64,000 nucleotides of DNA from positions 1-64,000 of the forward strand of contig JADYYP010000035.1 in NCBI GenBank assembly GCA_020853575.1. The letters run 5' to 3'. Under the pieces are notes generated by a model. It made no database searches. It saw nothing but the letters and a program-made list of their open reading frames with translations, and had not been told where the DNA came from. This DNA is from Planctomycetota bacterium (GTDB taxonomy: Bacteria > Planctomycetota > UBA1135 > GCA-002686595). Made by a program: the position numbers and the translations under genes. This document shows positions 38,808 to 46,915 of this stretch, one piece after another (within the stretch, counting starts at the first letter, position 1; every line of letters starts with the position of its first letter).

Positions 38808-39766
38808 GACCGTTCCTTTCCGCCCAACTCCGTCCCCCCCTCGAACTCCTCGTCGTTGCGCCCCGCATCCGCCGCCTCGTCGCGACCTTCGGGGGCGCCC
38901 TCGAGCATCGCTCGCCCCTGGGCCAATCCCGAGTTCCCCAAGGTCGCGCGCGCAGCCCCGCGCGGATCGCGCGCCGGCCGGCAGTCGGGAGCGAGTCCGT
39001 CGAACACGCGCTTCATCGAGCGGTGGATCTTGCGACGCGCTCGGAAGATCACCATCTTCAGGTTCTCGAGCTTGATGTTGAGGCGTTCCGCGGCGTCGCG
39101 ATAGCTGATCTCCTCGACCTCCACCATGTGGATCGCCGCGCGCTCGCGCGGGCTGAGCATCGAGTAGAACTGCAAGTACAGGTGCAGGTAGGTCAGGTAG
39201 ACGCGCCCGCACTCGTGCATCGCCTCGCGATCGATCACGCCGTGGTCCGGTCGCGCGCCCTGCTCCGCCGGTTGCTCGGAGAGGTCCTCGACCGGGATCT
39301 CGTGCCGTCCTGCGCGCCCCTGAGCGCGAAGATGCTTGAGCACCGTGTTGCGCACGATCATCGCCGTCCACACCCGGAAGGCGTCTTCGCGCTCGGCGTT
39401 GAAGCGGTGCGGGTAGCGGTAGATGTTGAAGAACACCTCCTGAAGGACGTCCCGCGGATCGGCCTTGCTGCCGTAGCGTCGCAGGCAACCCGCGACTTGG
39501 GTCAACAGGTGGCTCGCGTTGAGCTCGTAGAGCAGCCCAAAACAGCCGCGGCTGGTGGTCGTGCGGAAGCACTCCATCAGCCGCGTGGACAGCGCGTCGC
39601 GGATCGAATCGGGCGCGCGCGTCGCATCCTCCGTGATCGCCACCATGCGCTCCAGTTGCGCTGCGTCGACCTCGCGTCGGAGGTCCGAGACGCGTGGCCT
39701 GAGCGCATCGAGCGAGGCGCTCGCGACTCCTGTCAGGCCATTGACTTGCGGATCGGCTCCTAGCAT
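38804..39766 (-). CDS. ECF-type RNA polymerase sigma factor
   Basis: The 320-residue protein has sigma region 2 (DVLQEVFFNIYRYPHRF ... FRVWTAMIVRNTVLKHLR) and region 4 (LSPRERAAIHMVEVEEISYR ... KMVIFRARRKIHRSMKR), without regions 1 and 3. About 50 extra residues with acidic character follow region 4, and the N-terminus has a helical extension, both unusual for ECF proteins. Start ATG 39766 is chosen for the GGAG five bases upstream. It is first of a three-gene operon with its anti-sigma factor, a standard arrangement, so self-regulation is likely. Confidence 0.88.
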   Translation of the reverse strand: MLGADPQVNGLTGVASASLDALRPRVSDLRREVDAAQLERMVAITEDATRAPDSIRDALSTRLMECFRTTTSRGCFGLLYELNASHLLTQVAGCLRRYGSKADPRDVLQEVFFNIYRYPHRFNAEREDAFRVWTAMIVRNTVLKHLRAQGRAGRHEIPVEDLSEQPAEQGARPDHGVIDREAMHECGRVYLTYLHLYLQFYSMLSPRERAAIHMVEVEEISYRDAAERLNIKLENLKMVIFRARRKIHRSMKRVFDGLAPDCRPARDPRGAARATLGNSGLAQGRAMLEGAPEGRDEAADAGRNDEEFEGGTELGGKERS

Positions 39767-40006
39767 CGGCTCCGCTCGGGGTGGTGGGGGACGGGCGAGA
39801 CGTGCGCGAGACGCAGCCAATGCACCGCAAGGGCCTGGGGTCGACTCGCCGTGCCGATTCTAGAACTCAATGGCGCGGCGGTTACCGCACACTTCTTCGA
39901 GGTTTCGGACTTTCCTTGCAACAGCTCTGCGAAATGGCCGCAAACACACTGCGGACATTGGGTTAGGCTGCGGGCGCGGGGCTCGTTCGCCGCCCGTTTC
40001 GCCGAG

Positions 40007-41122
40007 ATGCATCCCCAACAACGCGCCCGCGCACTCGCCGAGGAATTGGGTTTCGACGTGTTCGGGGTCGCGCCCCTGCGTGCGCCGCGGGATGCGGAGC
40101 ACTTTCGCGCCTGGCTACGCGGAGGGTTGCACGCGGACCTCGATTATCTCGCCCGGCAAGTCGAGCGCATCTGTGATCCGGCGCGAACTGCCCCGTCGGG
40201 CACCAGCCTGTTGATCGTGGGCTGGGCCCATTCACGCGCTGAGGTCGAGCTACCTCGAGGCGGTCGCATCGCTCGCTATGCCGCGGGTCGCGACTACCAC
40301 AACGTGATGACGCGCAAGCTCCGCAAGCTGCGCGCACGGCTCGCGGCCGAAGGCTGGATCCGGCCCGATGCACTGGCGCGTCCAGTTGTCGACGCCGGAC
40401 CGCTCTTGGAGCGCTCGCACGCCGCCGAAGCAGGCCTGGGATTCCCTTCCAAGGCGGCCAACCTGCTCCATCCGCGCTTCGGACCCTGGTTCTTCCTGGG
40501 AGAGCTGATCCTCGACGTCGAGTTCGAGCCAACGCCTGAGTTGAGCTCGGGCTCCTGCGGCACGTGCCGCGCCTGCATCGACGCCTGCCCGACTGGCGCC
40601 ATCGTCGCGGACGGCGTCGTCGACGCGCGCAAGTGCATCAGCTACCACACGATCGAGAACCGCGGCCCGATCCCCCACGAGCTGCGCCGCGATCTCGGCA
40701 CCTGGGTGTTCGGCTGCGACGTGTGCAGTGAGGTCTGCCCTTGGGGCCGCAAGGCGCCGGACCTCGGCGCGCGCTTGGGAACGCACCACGCTGTCGCCGA
40801 GCTCGCGCTCGAACGCTGGGTCGAGATGCGCGACGCTCAACGATGGAAGGCGACGTTCGAGGGATCCCCGCTGCAGCGCGCACGGCGCGCCGGACTGGCG
40901 CGCAATGCAGCGCTCGTGCTCGGCAATGCCCCGCGAGAGGGCGCCGAGCCCGTGCTGCTCGAGTCCATGGTCTCCGATCCCGATGCCATGGTTCGCGAAG
41001 CCGCGGCCTGGGCTCTGGTGCGCGGCTACGCTGCTCGCAGCGCGGTCCAACGCGCGCTCGACGGTGAGCGGGACCCGTTGGCGCGCGCTGGCATCGAGCG
41101 CACGCTTTGCAGCGAAGTCTGA
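40007..41122 (+). CDS. queG: Epoxyqueuosine reductase
   Basis: The 371-residue cobalamin and 4Fe-4S enzyme makes queuosine in tRNA from epoxyqueuosine. The ferredoxin-type cluster motif is CGTCRACIDACP (Cys184, 187, 190, 194); the second is CDVCSEVCPW (Cys237, 240, 244). Other blocks are GRIARYAAGRDYHNVMTRKL, LLERSHAAEAGLGF and PWFFLGELI. Where most members read GWIGK after the GLG block, this one has GFPSK. The last 70 residues are HEAT-like, as in longer QueG proteins. Start ATG 40007 begins the conserved part; the frame extends upstream. queA lies 5 kb away at 46403 on the other strand. Confidence 0.92.
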   Translation: MHPQQRARALAEELGFDVFGVAPLRAPRDAEHFRAWLRGGLHADLDYLARQVERICDPARTAPSGTSLLIVGWAHSRAEVELPRGGRIARYAAGRDYHNVMTRKLRKLRARLAAEGWIRPDALARPVVDAGPLLERSHAAEAGLGFPSKAANLLHPRFGPWFFLGELILDVEFEPTPELSSGSCGTCRACIDACPTGAIVADGVVDARKCISYHTIENRGPIPHELRRDLGTWVFGCDVCSEVCPWGRKAPDLGARLGTHHAVAELALERWVEMRDAQRWKATFEGSPLQRARRAGLARNAALVLGNAPREGAEPVLLESMVSDPDAMVREAAAWALVRGYAARSAVQRALDGERDPLARAGIERTLCSEV

Positions 41123-41523
41123 CCCGCGATCCGATGCCAGGGCGTGTCCATTGCGCTCGACGTTGCGCCGACACGCGTCGAGATTCGTCGACACGCGCCG
41201 CACCTAACGCGGCGGAGCGACGCAAGTCGCGCACGGCGCTGGCGCTGCGAGCACAGCGAAGGACTTTCTAGTGCCACGGATCCGTCATGAGAGCGCCGCG
41301 AATGGGCACTTGAGCACTTCGATTCCTGCGGCCATGTCCAATCTTCTCGACGGCGAGCACGGCGGCTGGCCGAGGTGGCCAACACCGGCGTCCAGCACAA
41401 ACGCGCTCCAGCTCTGGGGTTGGCTCCGCGAGAGTGCAACGCGAGTCGCTTGGTCACCGCGTTGCTCCATGGAGACTCGACCAGCGCGACGAACACCGAA
41501 CACCGAGCCAAGCGAACGACACC
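41123..41523. other. Intergenic region before the zinc-ribbon gene
   Basis: These 401 bases contain a short inverted repeat of CGACACGCG-like sequence near 41160-41200 and otherwise nothing I can name. The open frames here look non-coding. It should contain the promoter of the zinc-ribbon gene; no clear -10/-35 or SD is seen. Confidence 0.35.
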
Positions 41524-41745
41524 ATGGAATCCACGGACTACTACAGCGATCGCAAGTTCTGCGCACACTGCAACCAGTACGTGCCCTACCTGATGAGCGT
41601 CGACAAGAGCTACTGCGCGAGCTGCGGCAACGAAGTGCGTCTGTTCAGCAAGGAAGACTGGAGCAGCTTCCACCAGACGATCCTCGAGCGTCGCCCCAAG
41701 GGCGGTCGCCCGCGCAAGAACCAGCAGAACAAGGAAACGGCCTGA
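41524..41745 (+). CDS. Small zinc-ribbon protein with AT-hook-like tail
   Basis: The 73-residue protein starts MESTDYYSDRKFCAHCNQYV. Two CxxC pairs (CAHC and CASC, about 20 residues apart) form a zinc ribbon. The basic tail RRPKGGRPRKNQ contains a GRP core typical of AT-hooks that bind the minor groove. That combination suggests a small DNA- or RNA-binding regulator (inference). The longer frame upstream has no support. No neighbour gives a function; the TPR/FG-GAP pair is convergent. Confidence 0.75.
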   Translation: MESTDYYSDRKFCAHCNQYVPYLMSVDKSYCASCGNEVRLFSKEDWSSFHQTILERRPKGGRPRKNQQNKETA

Positions 41746-41787
41746 GCTTTGGGCACGCGCGGTGCGCACATGCGCGCCGCGCACGTT

Positions 41788-42924
41788 TCAGGAGCCGCGT
41801 TCGAGCTCGCCCGCGCGCTTTTCGGCCTCAGCCGCGCGCTCGGGCTGCGAGGCCGCCAGATGATGCTCGGCGAGCAGGCGCCACGCGGCGGGGCTGCGAG
41901 CGAAGCGCGTCTCGATCTCCGTGACCGTGCGCTCGACCAACGCGCGCTCGTCGAGACCCGCGAATATCTCGAGCGCCAGCGCATGCACCCGCAACTCGTT
42001 CGGCGCGGTCCGCAGGGTCCGCAACATCACCGCTTTGGTCTCGGCACGATTGCCTGCGGCGCGCTGCAACACGACCAAGCGCAGGAGCGGCTCGAGTGCG
42101 CGCGGCTCGTGCAGCAGCAACCCTTCCTGCGTGCGGATTTCCTGCTCGATCCGATTCAGTTCGAGGAATCGATTGCGCGCCCGCGTTGCGTCTTCGTCGC
42201 GACCAAGGTCGGCGAGCACTTGCGCCTCGACGTACCAGGCGCGCGGTTCGTGAGGCGTCAACTCGCGAGCTCGGACGGCAGCGAGAAGCGCCTCGCCGGA
42301 GCGCCCGAGCTCGAACAACACCTGCGCGCGCCACATCAAGGCGTCGGCATGATCCGGCCGCAGCGCTAGCGCGCGATCGAGGCTCTCCAACGCCCGCGGT
42401 GCGTCGCCCAGCTTCCACTGCGCGAGTCCCAAGCCGCGCCAGGCTTCGACGCTCGACTCCGTGCGCGCCAGCACCGCGACGTAGTGGGCGCGCGCGCGCT
42501 CGTACTCACCGAGCGAGTAGTAGCAGTGCCCGAGCGCCTGCGTGGCACCGATTTCCTCGGGCACGACTTCGACGAAGCGCTCGAACACGCGCGCGCCGTC
42601 GCCGTAGCGCCGCAGGCGGAAGTAAGTCGCCCCACACTGATAGAGCGCGGCGGGAAAGTCCGGCGCCCTCGCCAAGACTGCGTGCATCCCGGCCAGAGCC
42701 GCGCCGTAGTCGGCGTCCTGGTAGGCGCGCAGCGCCGAGCCGAATTCGGCCGCGAGCTCCACCGGAACCGTGTCGCTCGGCTTCCACCCGTTCCAGTGTC
42801 CAGGCGCGGCGCGCGGCAAGGTCGACGGGTCGCGTGTCAGCGCGGAGTCGATCTGCGGCCGGCTGAGTGGCGCGGAAGGCGCTTGGTGCGCGCCAGCCAA
42901 CAACGTGAACAGCAACGCGATCAC
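41788..42924 (-). CDS. Secreted TPR protein paired with the FG-GAP protein
   Basis: The 378-residue protein starts with a GTG overlapping the stop of the FG-GAP gene (GTGA). Its first residues, MIALLFTLLAGAHQAPSAP, look like a short signal peptide. The rest is tetratricopeptide repeats, e.g. AALYQCGATYFRLRRYGDGA, ATQALGHCYYSLGEYERARA and EAWRGLGLAQWKLGDAPRAL, each with the Trp/Leu/Gly/Tyr pattern. TPR proteins bind other proteins. In Planctomycetota a TPR gene often neighbours an FG-GAP/ASPIC gene, so a joint role at the cell surface is likely (context inference). Confidence 0.8.
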   Translation of the reverse strand: MIALLFTLLAGAHQAPSAPLSRPQIDSALTRDPSTLPRAAPGHWNGWKPSDTVPVELAAEFGSALRAYQDADYGAALAGMHAVLARAPDFPAALYQCGATYFRLRRYGDGARVFERFVEVVPEEIGATQALGHCYYSLGEYERARAHYVAVLARTESSVEAWRGLGLAQWKLGDAPRALESLDRALALRPDHADALMWRAQVLFELGRSGEALLAAVRARELTPHEPRAWYVEAQVLADLGRDEDATRARNRFLELNRIEQEIRTQEGLLLHEPRALEPLLRLVVLQRAAGNRAETKAVMLRTLRTAPNELRVHALALEIFAGLDERALVERTVTEIETRFARSPAAWRLLAEHHLAASQPERAAEAEKRAGELERGS

Positions 42925-44597
42925 TTGACCTCGGGCTCCTCGATGACCAGCACGCGGTCGACGGTGACGTCCTCGAGCTGCAGCTCGCGCCCCGAGGGAA
43001 AGCGCGCGATCAAGCGCTCGAGCCTGGCGTGCGCACCGAGGCCGAAATGCACTTCGGGTGGCACGCTGGATTGGAAGCCACCGGAGGTGCGCAACTCGGC
43101 CGAGCGGCGCTGGCCGGCGACCTCGATCGTCACGCTGCCCCCCAAAGCGAAGCGGTTCTTGGTCGGCGACCTCAGGGCCACGCGCAGCCAATGGGGCGCG
43201 CCTTCAGCGGGCGCGGGCAGCGTCCGATTGCGGTACACGCGCACCGGCCCGTCGAGCTCGATCGCGACGACGTCGAGATCGCCGTCCCCGTCGATGTCCC
43301 CCACGGTCGAGGCCCGCATCACCCGCGCCGGCGCGTCCGAGAAACGCTCGACCGAGAACTTCGCGTCCGCTGAGCCGCGGTAGAGCTGTGCCTCTTGCGC
43401 GTAGCTCGTGTCCGTGCCCGGCCGATCCGCCTGTGGGTAGACGTGGCCGTTCATCACGAACGCATCGACGTCGAAGTCGAGGTCGAAGTCGCCCAGCGCG
43501 GTGCCCCACCCCAAGCGCGTCACGCTCGGACCTGCCATGCCGCTGGGCGCAGAGCGCTCACTGAAGCCCTTGGCGCCTCGAGAGAAGTAGAGCGCGTTGT
43601 TCTCGCCGGAGAAGTTGGTGACGAACAGATCCTGTCGCCCATCGCCGTCGATGTCGGCGCACGCGATGCCCATGCCCGCCTGTTCCTTGCCGTTCATGTC
43701 GTGGCTCACGCCGCGCAACAGCCCGACCTCCTTGAAGGTCCCGTCACCCTGATTCTCCCACAGGAAGTTCGGTGTCGAGTCGTTGGCCACGTACAGGTCG
43801 GTGTCGCCGTCTCGGTCGTAATCGAGCGTCATCGCTCCGAGCCCGAATCCGGCCTCCATTGGGCGCATGGCCGCACTCACGCTGGCCTCGACGAAGGTCC
43901 CGTCGCCGCGATTGCGAAACAGCTGATCGTGCACCGGCACGAGCCCTTCGGGCCCGCACATCACGTCGTACCCTTTCCACGAGCAACCGCCACCGGGCGG
44001 CGCCGCGGTGGCCCAGTCGAACGCGAGGTAGTTGATCACCGCCAGGTCGAGCGCTCCGTCGCGGTCGAAGTCGAGGAACGCGGCGCTCGTTCCCCAGCGC
44101 GAGCCCTCGAAACCAGCGCGCTCGGTGGCGTCGGCGAAGCCCTGCCCCGCGCGGTTGAGGAACAGCTGATCGCGTCCCCAATGCGTCACGTAGACGTCGA
44201 GCCAGCCGTCGCCATCGACGTCGCCGACGGCGCAACCCATCCCCCAGCGCGAGGCCTTCATGGCCCAGGCCTCGGGCGCCGGCGCGAAGTGCCCCGTTCC
44301 GTCGTTGAGGAACAGGCGCGGAGGAAGACCCGGCTCGCCCGCGCGCACTCGATCGAGCGTGGAGCCGTCGACGACGAACAAGTCGAGATCGCCATCGCGG
44401 TCGAAGTCCGCCAAGGCCACACCGCCGCCGTCGACTTCCAGGATGTAGTCCTTGGACCGCGAGCCGCACGTGGTGACCACGCCGGGCAACGCCTGCGCGT
44501 CCTCCACGAACAGCGGCTGCGCGCCCTGCACCACCGAAACCAAGAAGGCGAGGATCACGGCTCCAGGATAGAGCGCGACCGTTCCACGCGCTCGCAC
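42921..44597 (-). CDS. FG-GAP / ASPIC-UnbV (CRTAC1-like) secreted protein
   Basis: The 558-residue protein has a hydrophobic signal (VILAFLVSVVQGAQ) and many FG-GAP calcium-binding repeats with DFDRDGDLDLFVVD, DVDGDGWLDVYV, DYDRDGDTDLYVAND and DIDGDGRQDLFVTN. The C-terminus is an ASPIC/UnbV domain (LRVALRSPTKNRFALGGSV, RTSGGFQSSVPPEVHFGLG). Family members are extracellular propellers. The start is uncertain: GTG 44597 gives a basic n-region, but TATCCT lies six bases before an in-frame GTG at 44558. The gene is followed, with a 4-bp overlap, by the TPR gene. Confidence 0.85.
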   Translation of the reverse strand: MRARGTVALYPGAVILAFLVSVVQGAQPLFVEDAQALPGVVTTCGSRSKDYILEVDGGGVALADFDRDGDLDLFVVDGSTLDRVRAGEPGLPPRLFLNDGTGHFAPAPEAWAMKASRWGMGCAVGDVDGDGWLDVYVTHWGRDQLFLNRAGQGFADATERAGFEGSRWGTSAAFLDFDRDGALDLAVINYLAFDWATAAPPGGGCSWKGYDVMCGPEGLVPVHDQLFRNRGDGTFVEASVSAAMRPMEAGFGLGAMTLDYDRDGDTDLYVANDSTPNFLWENQGDGTFKEVGLLRGVSHDMNGKEQAGMGIACADIDGDGRQDLFVTNFSGENNALYFSRGAKGFSERSAPSGMAGPSVTRLGWGTALGDFDLDFDVDAFVMNGHVYPQADRPGTDTSYAQEAQLYRGSADAKFSVERFSDAPARVMRASTVGDIDGDGDLDVVAIELDGPVRVYRNRTLPAPAEGAPHWLRVALRSPTKNRFALGGSVTIEVAGQRRSAELRTSGGFQSSVPPEVHFGLGAHARLERLIARFPSGRELQLEDVTVDRVLVIEEPEVK

Positions 44598-44638
44598 GAC
44601 ATCGCGCCGAGACGTCGCGACGCGTAGCCTGTGCCCGC

Positions 44639-45355
44639 GTGGACCCGCTTCGTTCCGTTCGACTGCGCCTGGCCGATGCGCGCCTGTACCTGATCTTCAC
44701 GCCGAGTGTGTGTACCGACGCGGACCCGCTCGCAGTGCTCGCGGCGGTCCTGCCCCATGTCGACATGGTGCAAGTGCGCGTCAAGCGCCCGGACCGCGCG
44801 CTCGAGCCCGGGCGCGGCGCGACCGAAGCGCTCGAACGCACCGACCCTCGCGAGCTCTACGACTGGTGCGTGCGAGTGCTGGAGCTGCGCCGCGCGGCGC
44901 GCGCGGAGCACGTGCTGGTGTTGGCGAACGATCGCGTCGACGTCGCTCGTTCGCTTGCCGAGCGGGGACTCGACGGCGTTCATGTCGGTCGCGAGGACAC
45001 CCCACCGCGAATCGCTCGCGCACAACTCGGCCCCGATGCGCTGATCGGCTGGTCCACGCACTCGCTGGCGGAGGTGGCGAGCTCCGCCGACGAGCCCGTC
45101 GACTACCTGGGCTTCGGCCCGATCCGAGCCACGGCGACCAAGGGCTATGTCCGCGGGCTGGGCTTCGAAGCGGCCTGGATCGCAAGTCAGGCCGTCTGCC
45201 TGCCGGTGTTCCCGATCGGGGGGATCGGACTGGCCGAAGCCGAGGACTTGGTCGAAGTCGGCCGGGCCGCGGTCTCGTCGGCGATTCTGTGCGCGCCGGA
45301 TCCGGCCCACGCCGCGAGCGCGATTCGCGCAGCACTCAGCGGCGACGCCCCTTGA
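44639..45355 (+). CDS. thiE: Thiamine-phosphate synthase
   Basis: The 238-residue TIM-barrel enzyme joins the thiazole and pyrimidine parts of thiamine. It shows LYLIFTPSVCTDADP, VQVRVKRP where classic members have QLRDK/QVREK, LANDRVDVA, GVHVGREDTPP, IGWSTHS, YLGFGPIRATATKGY and FPIGGIGLAEAEDL. Those are the phosphate and pyrimidine-binding blocks. The GTG start at 44639 has TAGCCT eight bases upstream and no SD, suggesting a leaderless message. The 3' end overlaps queA on the other strand by 20 bases. Confidence 0.88.
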   Translation: MDPLRSVRLRLADARLYLIFTPSVCTDADPLAVLAAVLPHVDMVQVRVKRPDRALEPGRGATEALERTDPRELYDWCVRVLELRRAARAEHVLVLANDRVDVARSLAERGLDGVHVGREDTPPRIARAQLGPDALIGWSTHSLAEVASSADEPVDYLGFGPIRATATKGYVRGLGFEAAWIASQAVCLPVFPIGGIGLAEAEDLVEVGRAAVSSAILCAPDPAHAASAIRAALSGDAP

Positions 45356-46403
45356 GCAGCATCGCGTCGCCGTAGCTGTAGAAGCGATAACCCTGCTCGA
45401 GCGCTTCGCGGTACAGGCGCAGGATGCGTTCGCGCCCCGCGAACGCACTGACCAACATCAACAGGGTGCTGCGCGGCAGATGGAAGTTGGTGAGTAGCAC
45501 GTCGACCACCTGCAGCCGCGAGCCGGGCACGAGAAACAGGCGCGTGTCCCGGGCGCCGGCCTGCAATTCGCCGTGCGCGTCGACCGCGCTCTCGAGCGCG
45601 CGCGCGCTGGTGGTCCCGACGGCGACGACGCGCCCCCCGCGCTCGCGACAGCGCGCGACCGCGGCGACGGTGGCTTCGCCAACACACAGGTGTTCCGTGT
45701 GCATCACATGCTCGGCAACTTCCTCGACGGTCACCGGCTTGAACGTGCCTTCGCCGACGTGCAGCGTGACACTCGCGCGCTCGATGCCACGCGCGGCCAA
45801 GCGATCGAGCAGCGGTGGCGTGAAATGCAGCCCCGCGGTCGGTGCCGCGACGGCTCCCAACTCACTCGCGAATACCGTCTGGTAGGACTCGCGGTCGCGC
45901 TCGAGGTCGGCATCGACTCCGCGCGGCCGGCGAATGTACGGAGGCAATGGAGCCCGGCCCACGCGCTCGAGGTCCGTGTCCGACGCACGCTCGCCACTCG
46001 GGCACACGACGTCGACGAACCACTGTCCGCCATCGGGGCCGCGCTCGAGCATCCGCGCGCCCAGTTGCCCCGACTCCAACTCGACGTGCTCGTCGGCGCG
46101 CAGCTTTCCCGCGGGGCGCGCCAGCGCGCGCCAGACTCCGTCCGCGCGCCGCTCGAGCAACAGCAACTCCACGGCACCGCCACTCCGCCGACGCCCCACG
46201 AGCCGCGCCCGGCGTACCCGTGTGTCGTTGACCACCAGCAGGTCGCGCGGATCGAGCAGCGCAGCGAGCTCGCGCACCTGGCGATGCTCGGTGCGGTCGA
46301 GCTCGATGTCGTGGACCAACATGCGCGCCGCATCGCGCGGCTCGGCCGGCACTTGGGCGATCGCGGACTCCGGCAGATCGAAATCGAAATCCGAGACCTT
46401 CAA
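45336..46403 (-). CDS. queA: S-adenosylmethionine:tRNA ribosyltransferase-isomerase
   Basis: The 355-residue enzyme adds the cyclopentene ring precursor to preQ1 in tRNA, the step before QueG. The N-terminus MKVSDFDFDLPESAIAQVP is canonical, so the start is the TTG at 46403, which is unusual; no in-frame ATG or GTG is nearby. Other blocks are LLVVNDTRVRRARL, APTAGLHFTPPLLDRL, TLHVGEGTFKPV, HTEHL, VVAVGTTSARALES and TNFHLPRSTLLMLVSAFAG. Length is normal. The gene is convergent and overlapping with thiE. Confidence 0.95.
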   Translation of the reverse strand: MKVSDFDFDLPESAIAQVPAEPRDAARMLVHDIELDRTEHRQVRELAALLDPRDLLVVNDTRVRRARLVGRRRSGGAVELLLLERRADGVWRALARPAGKLRADEHVELESGQLGARMLERGPDGGQWFVDVVCPSGERASDTDLERVGRAPLPPYIRRPRGVDADLERDRESYQTVFASELGAVAAPTAGLHFTPPLLDRLAARGIERASVTLHVGEGTFKPVTVEEVAEHVMHTEHLCVGEATVAAVARCRERGGRVVAVGTTSARALESAVDAHGELQAGARDTRLFLVPGSRLQVVDVLLTNFHLPRSTLLMLVSAFAGRERILRLYREALEQGYRFYSYGDAMLLKGRRR

Positions 46404-46789
46404 GCGCGTACCGAGAGCCCTGGGATGAAGGATGCGCAGCGCGGGCGGCGAGCCCCCAGCCGCGCGCGGAAGACTCGGAGCGGGAGCGGCACGGTGAACA
46501 CAGTCGGGTCAGGTACCAAGGACGGCCGCTCGACAGCAAGCACGGCGGCTGCGAAGCGCGCCTCCAGAGCCCAGGGGTCCGCGCGAGCGCTTGAGTTTCA
46601 CGAATGGGACGCCGCTGCACAGGCCACGACCAGTCCTGAAACGTGGGCTCAGGGGAACTCCGCCCCCCCGCCCGGAGCGGCGGGGATGGGCAAAACGGGC
46701 CTCGAGCGGGGCTGCGGGGCGTTTCGGACCGTTTCCAAAGTGAAACATTCCCCAGGTTTCTCTTCAGCGCCGCGCCCGGCGAACCGTAG
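46404..46789. other. Non-coding region upstream of queA
   Basis: No credible gene lies here. Four GTTTC/GAAAC pentamers sit at 46721, 46731, 46742 (inverted) and 46756, the first two spaced exactly ten bases apart, which could be an operator. The remainder is GC-rich without clear motifs. It should hold the queA promoter, which I cannot locate. Confidence 0.35.
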
Positions 46790-46915
46790 AAGGACAGGTG
46801 AGGCGAGAGCCTCGTCCGTTGGGGCGTGTGCCCGGGGGGGCCATGCGCAACAACGGGCCTTCCCCCCTGGGAAGAATCAAGAGGGATCCGATCCCGCGAT
46901 CGGATCCCTCTCTTC
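46790..46915 (+). ncRNA. Candidate structured RNA with a terminator-like 3' hairpin
   Basis: Read on the plus strand a GGAC/GTCC outer stem encloses GAGGC-GAGA-GCCTC, a 5-bp stem closed by a GNRA loop (46792-46817). GGGC-GTGT-GCCC follows, then a run of G pairs with a run of C around a CAACAAC loop. The segment ends in a perfect 14-bp hairpin (46880-46911) followed by TCTTCGTCTC. Several compatible stems in a row with a GNRA loop are unusual for spacer DNA. It may be a small RNA or only the 3' region of the convergent regulator gene; no promoter is convincing. Confidence 0.25.
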
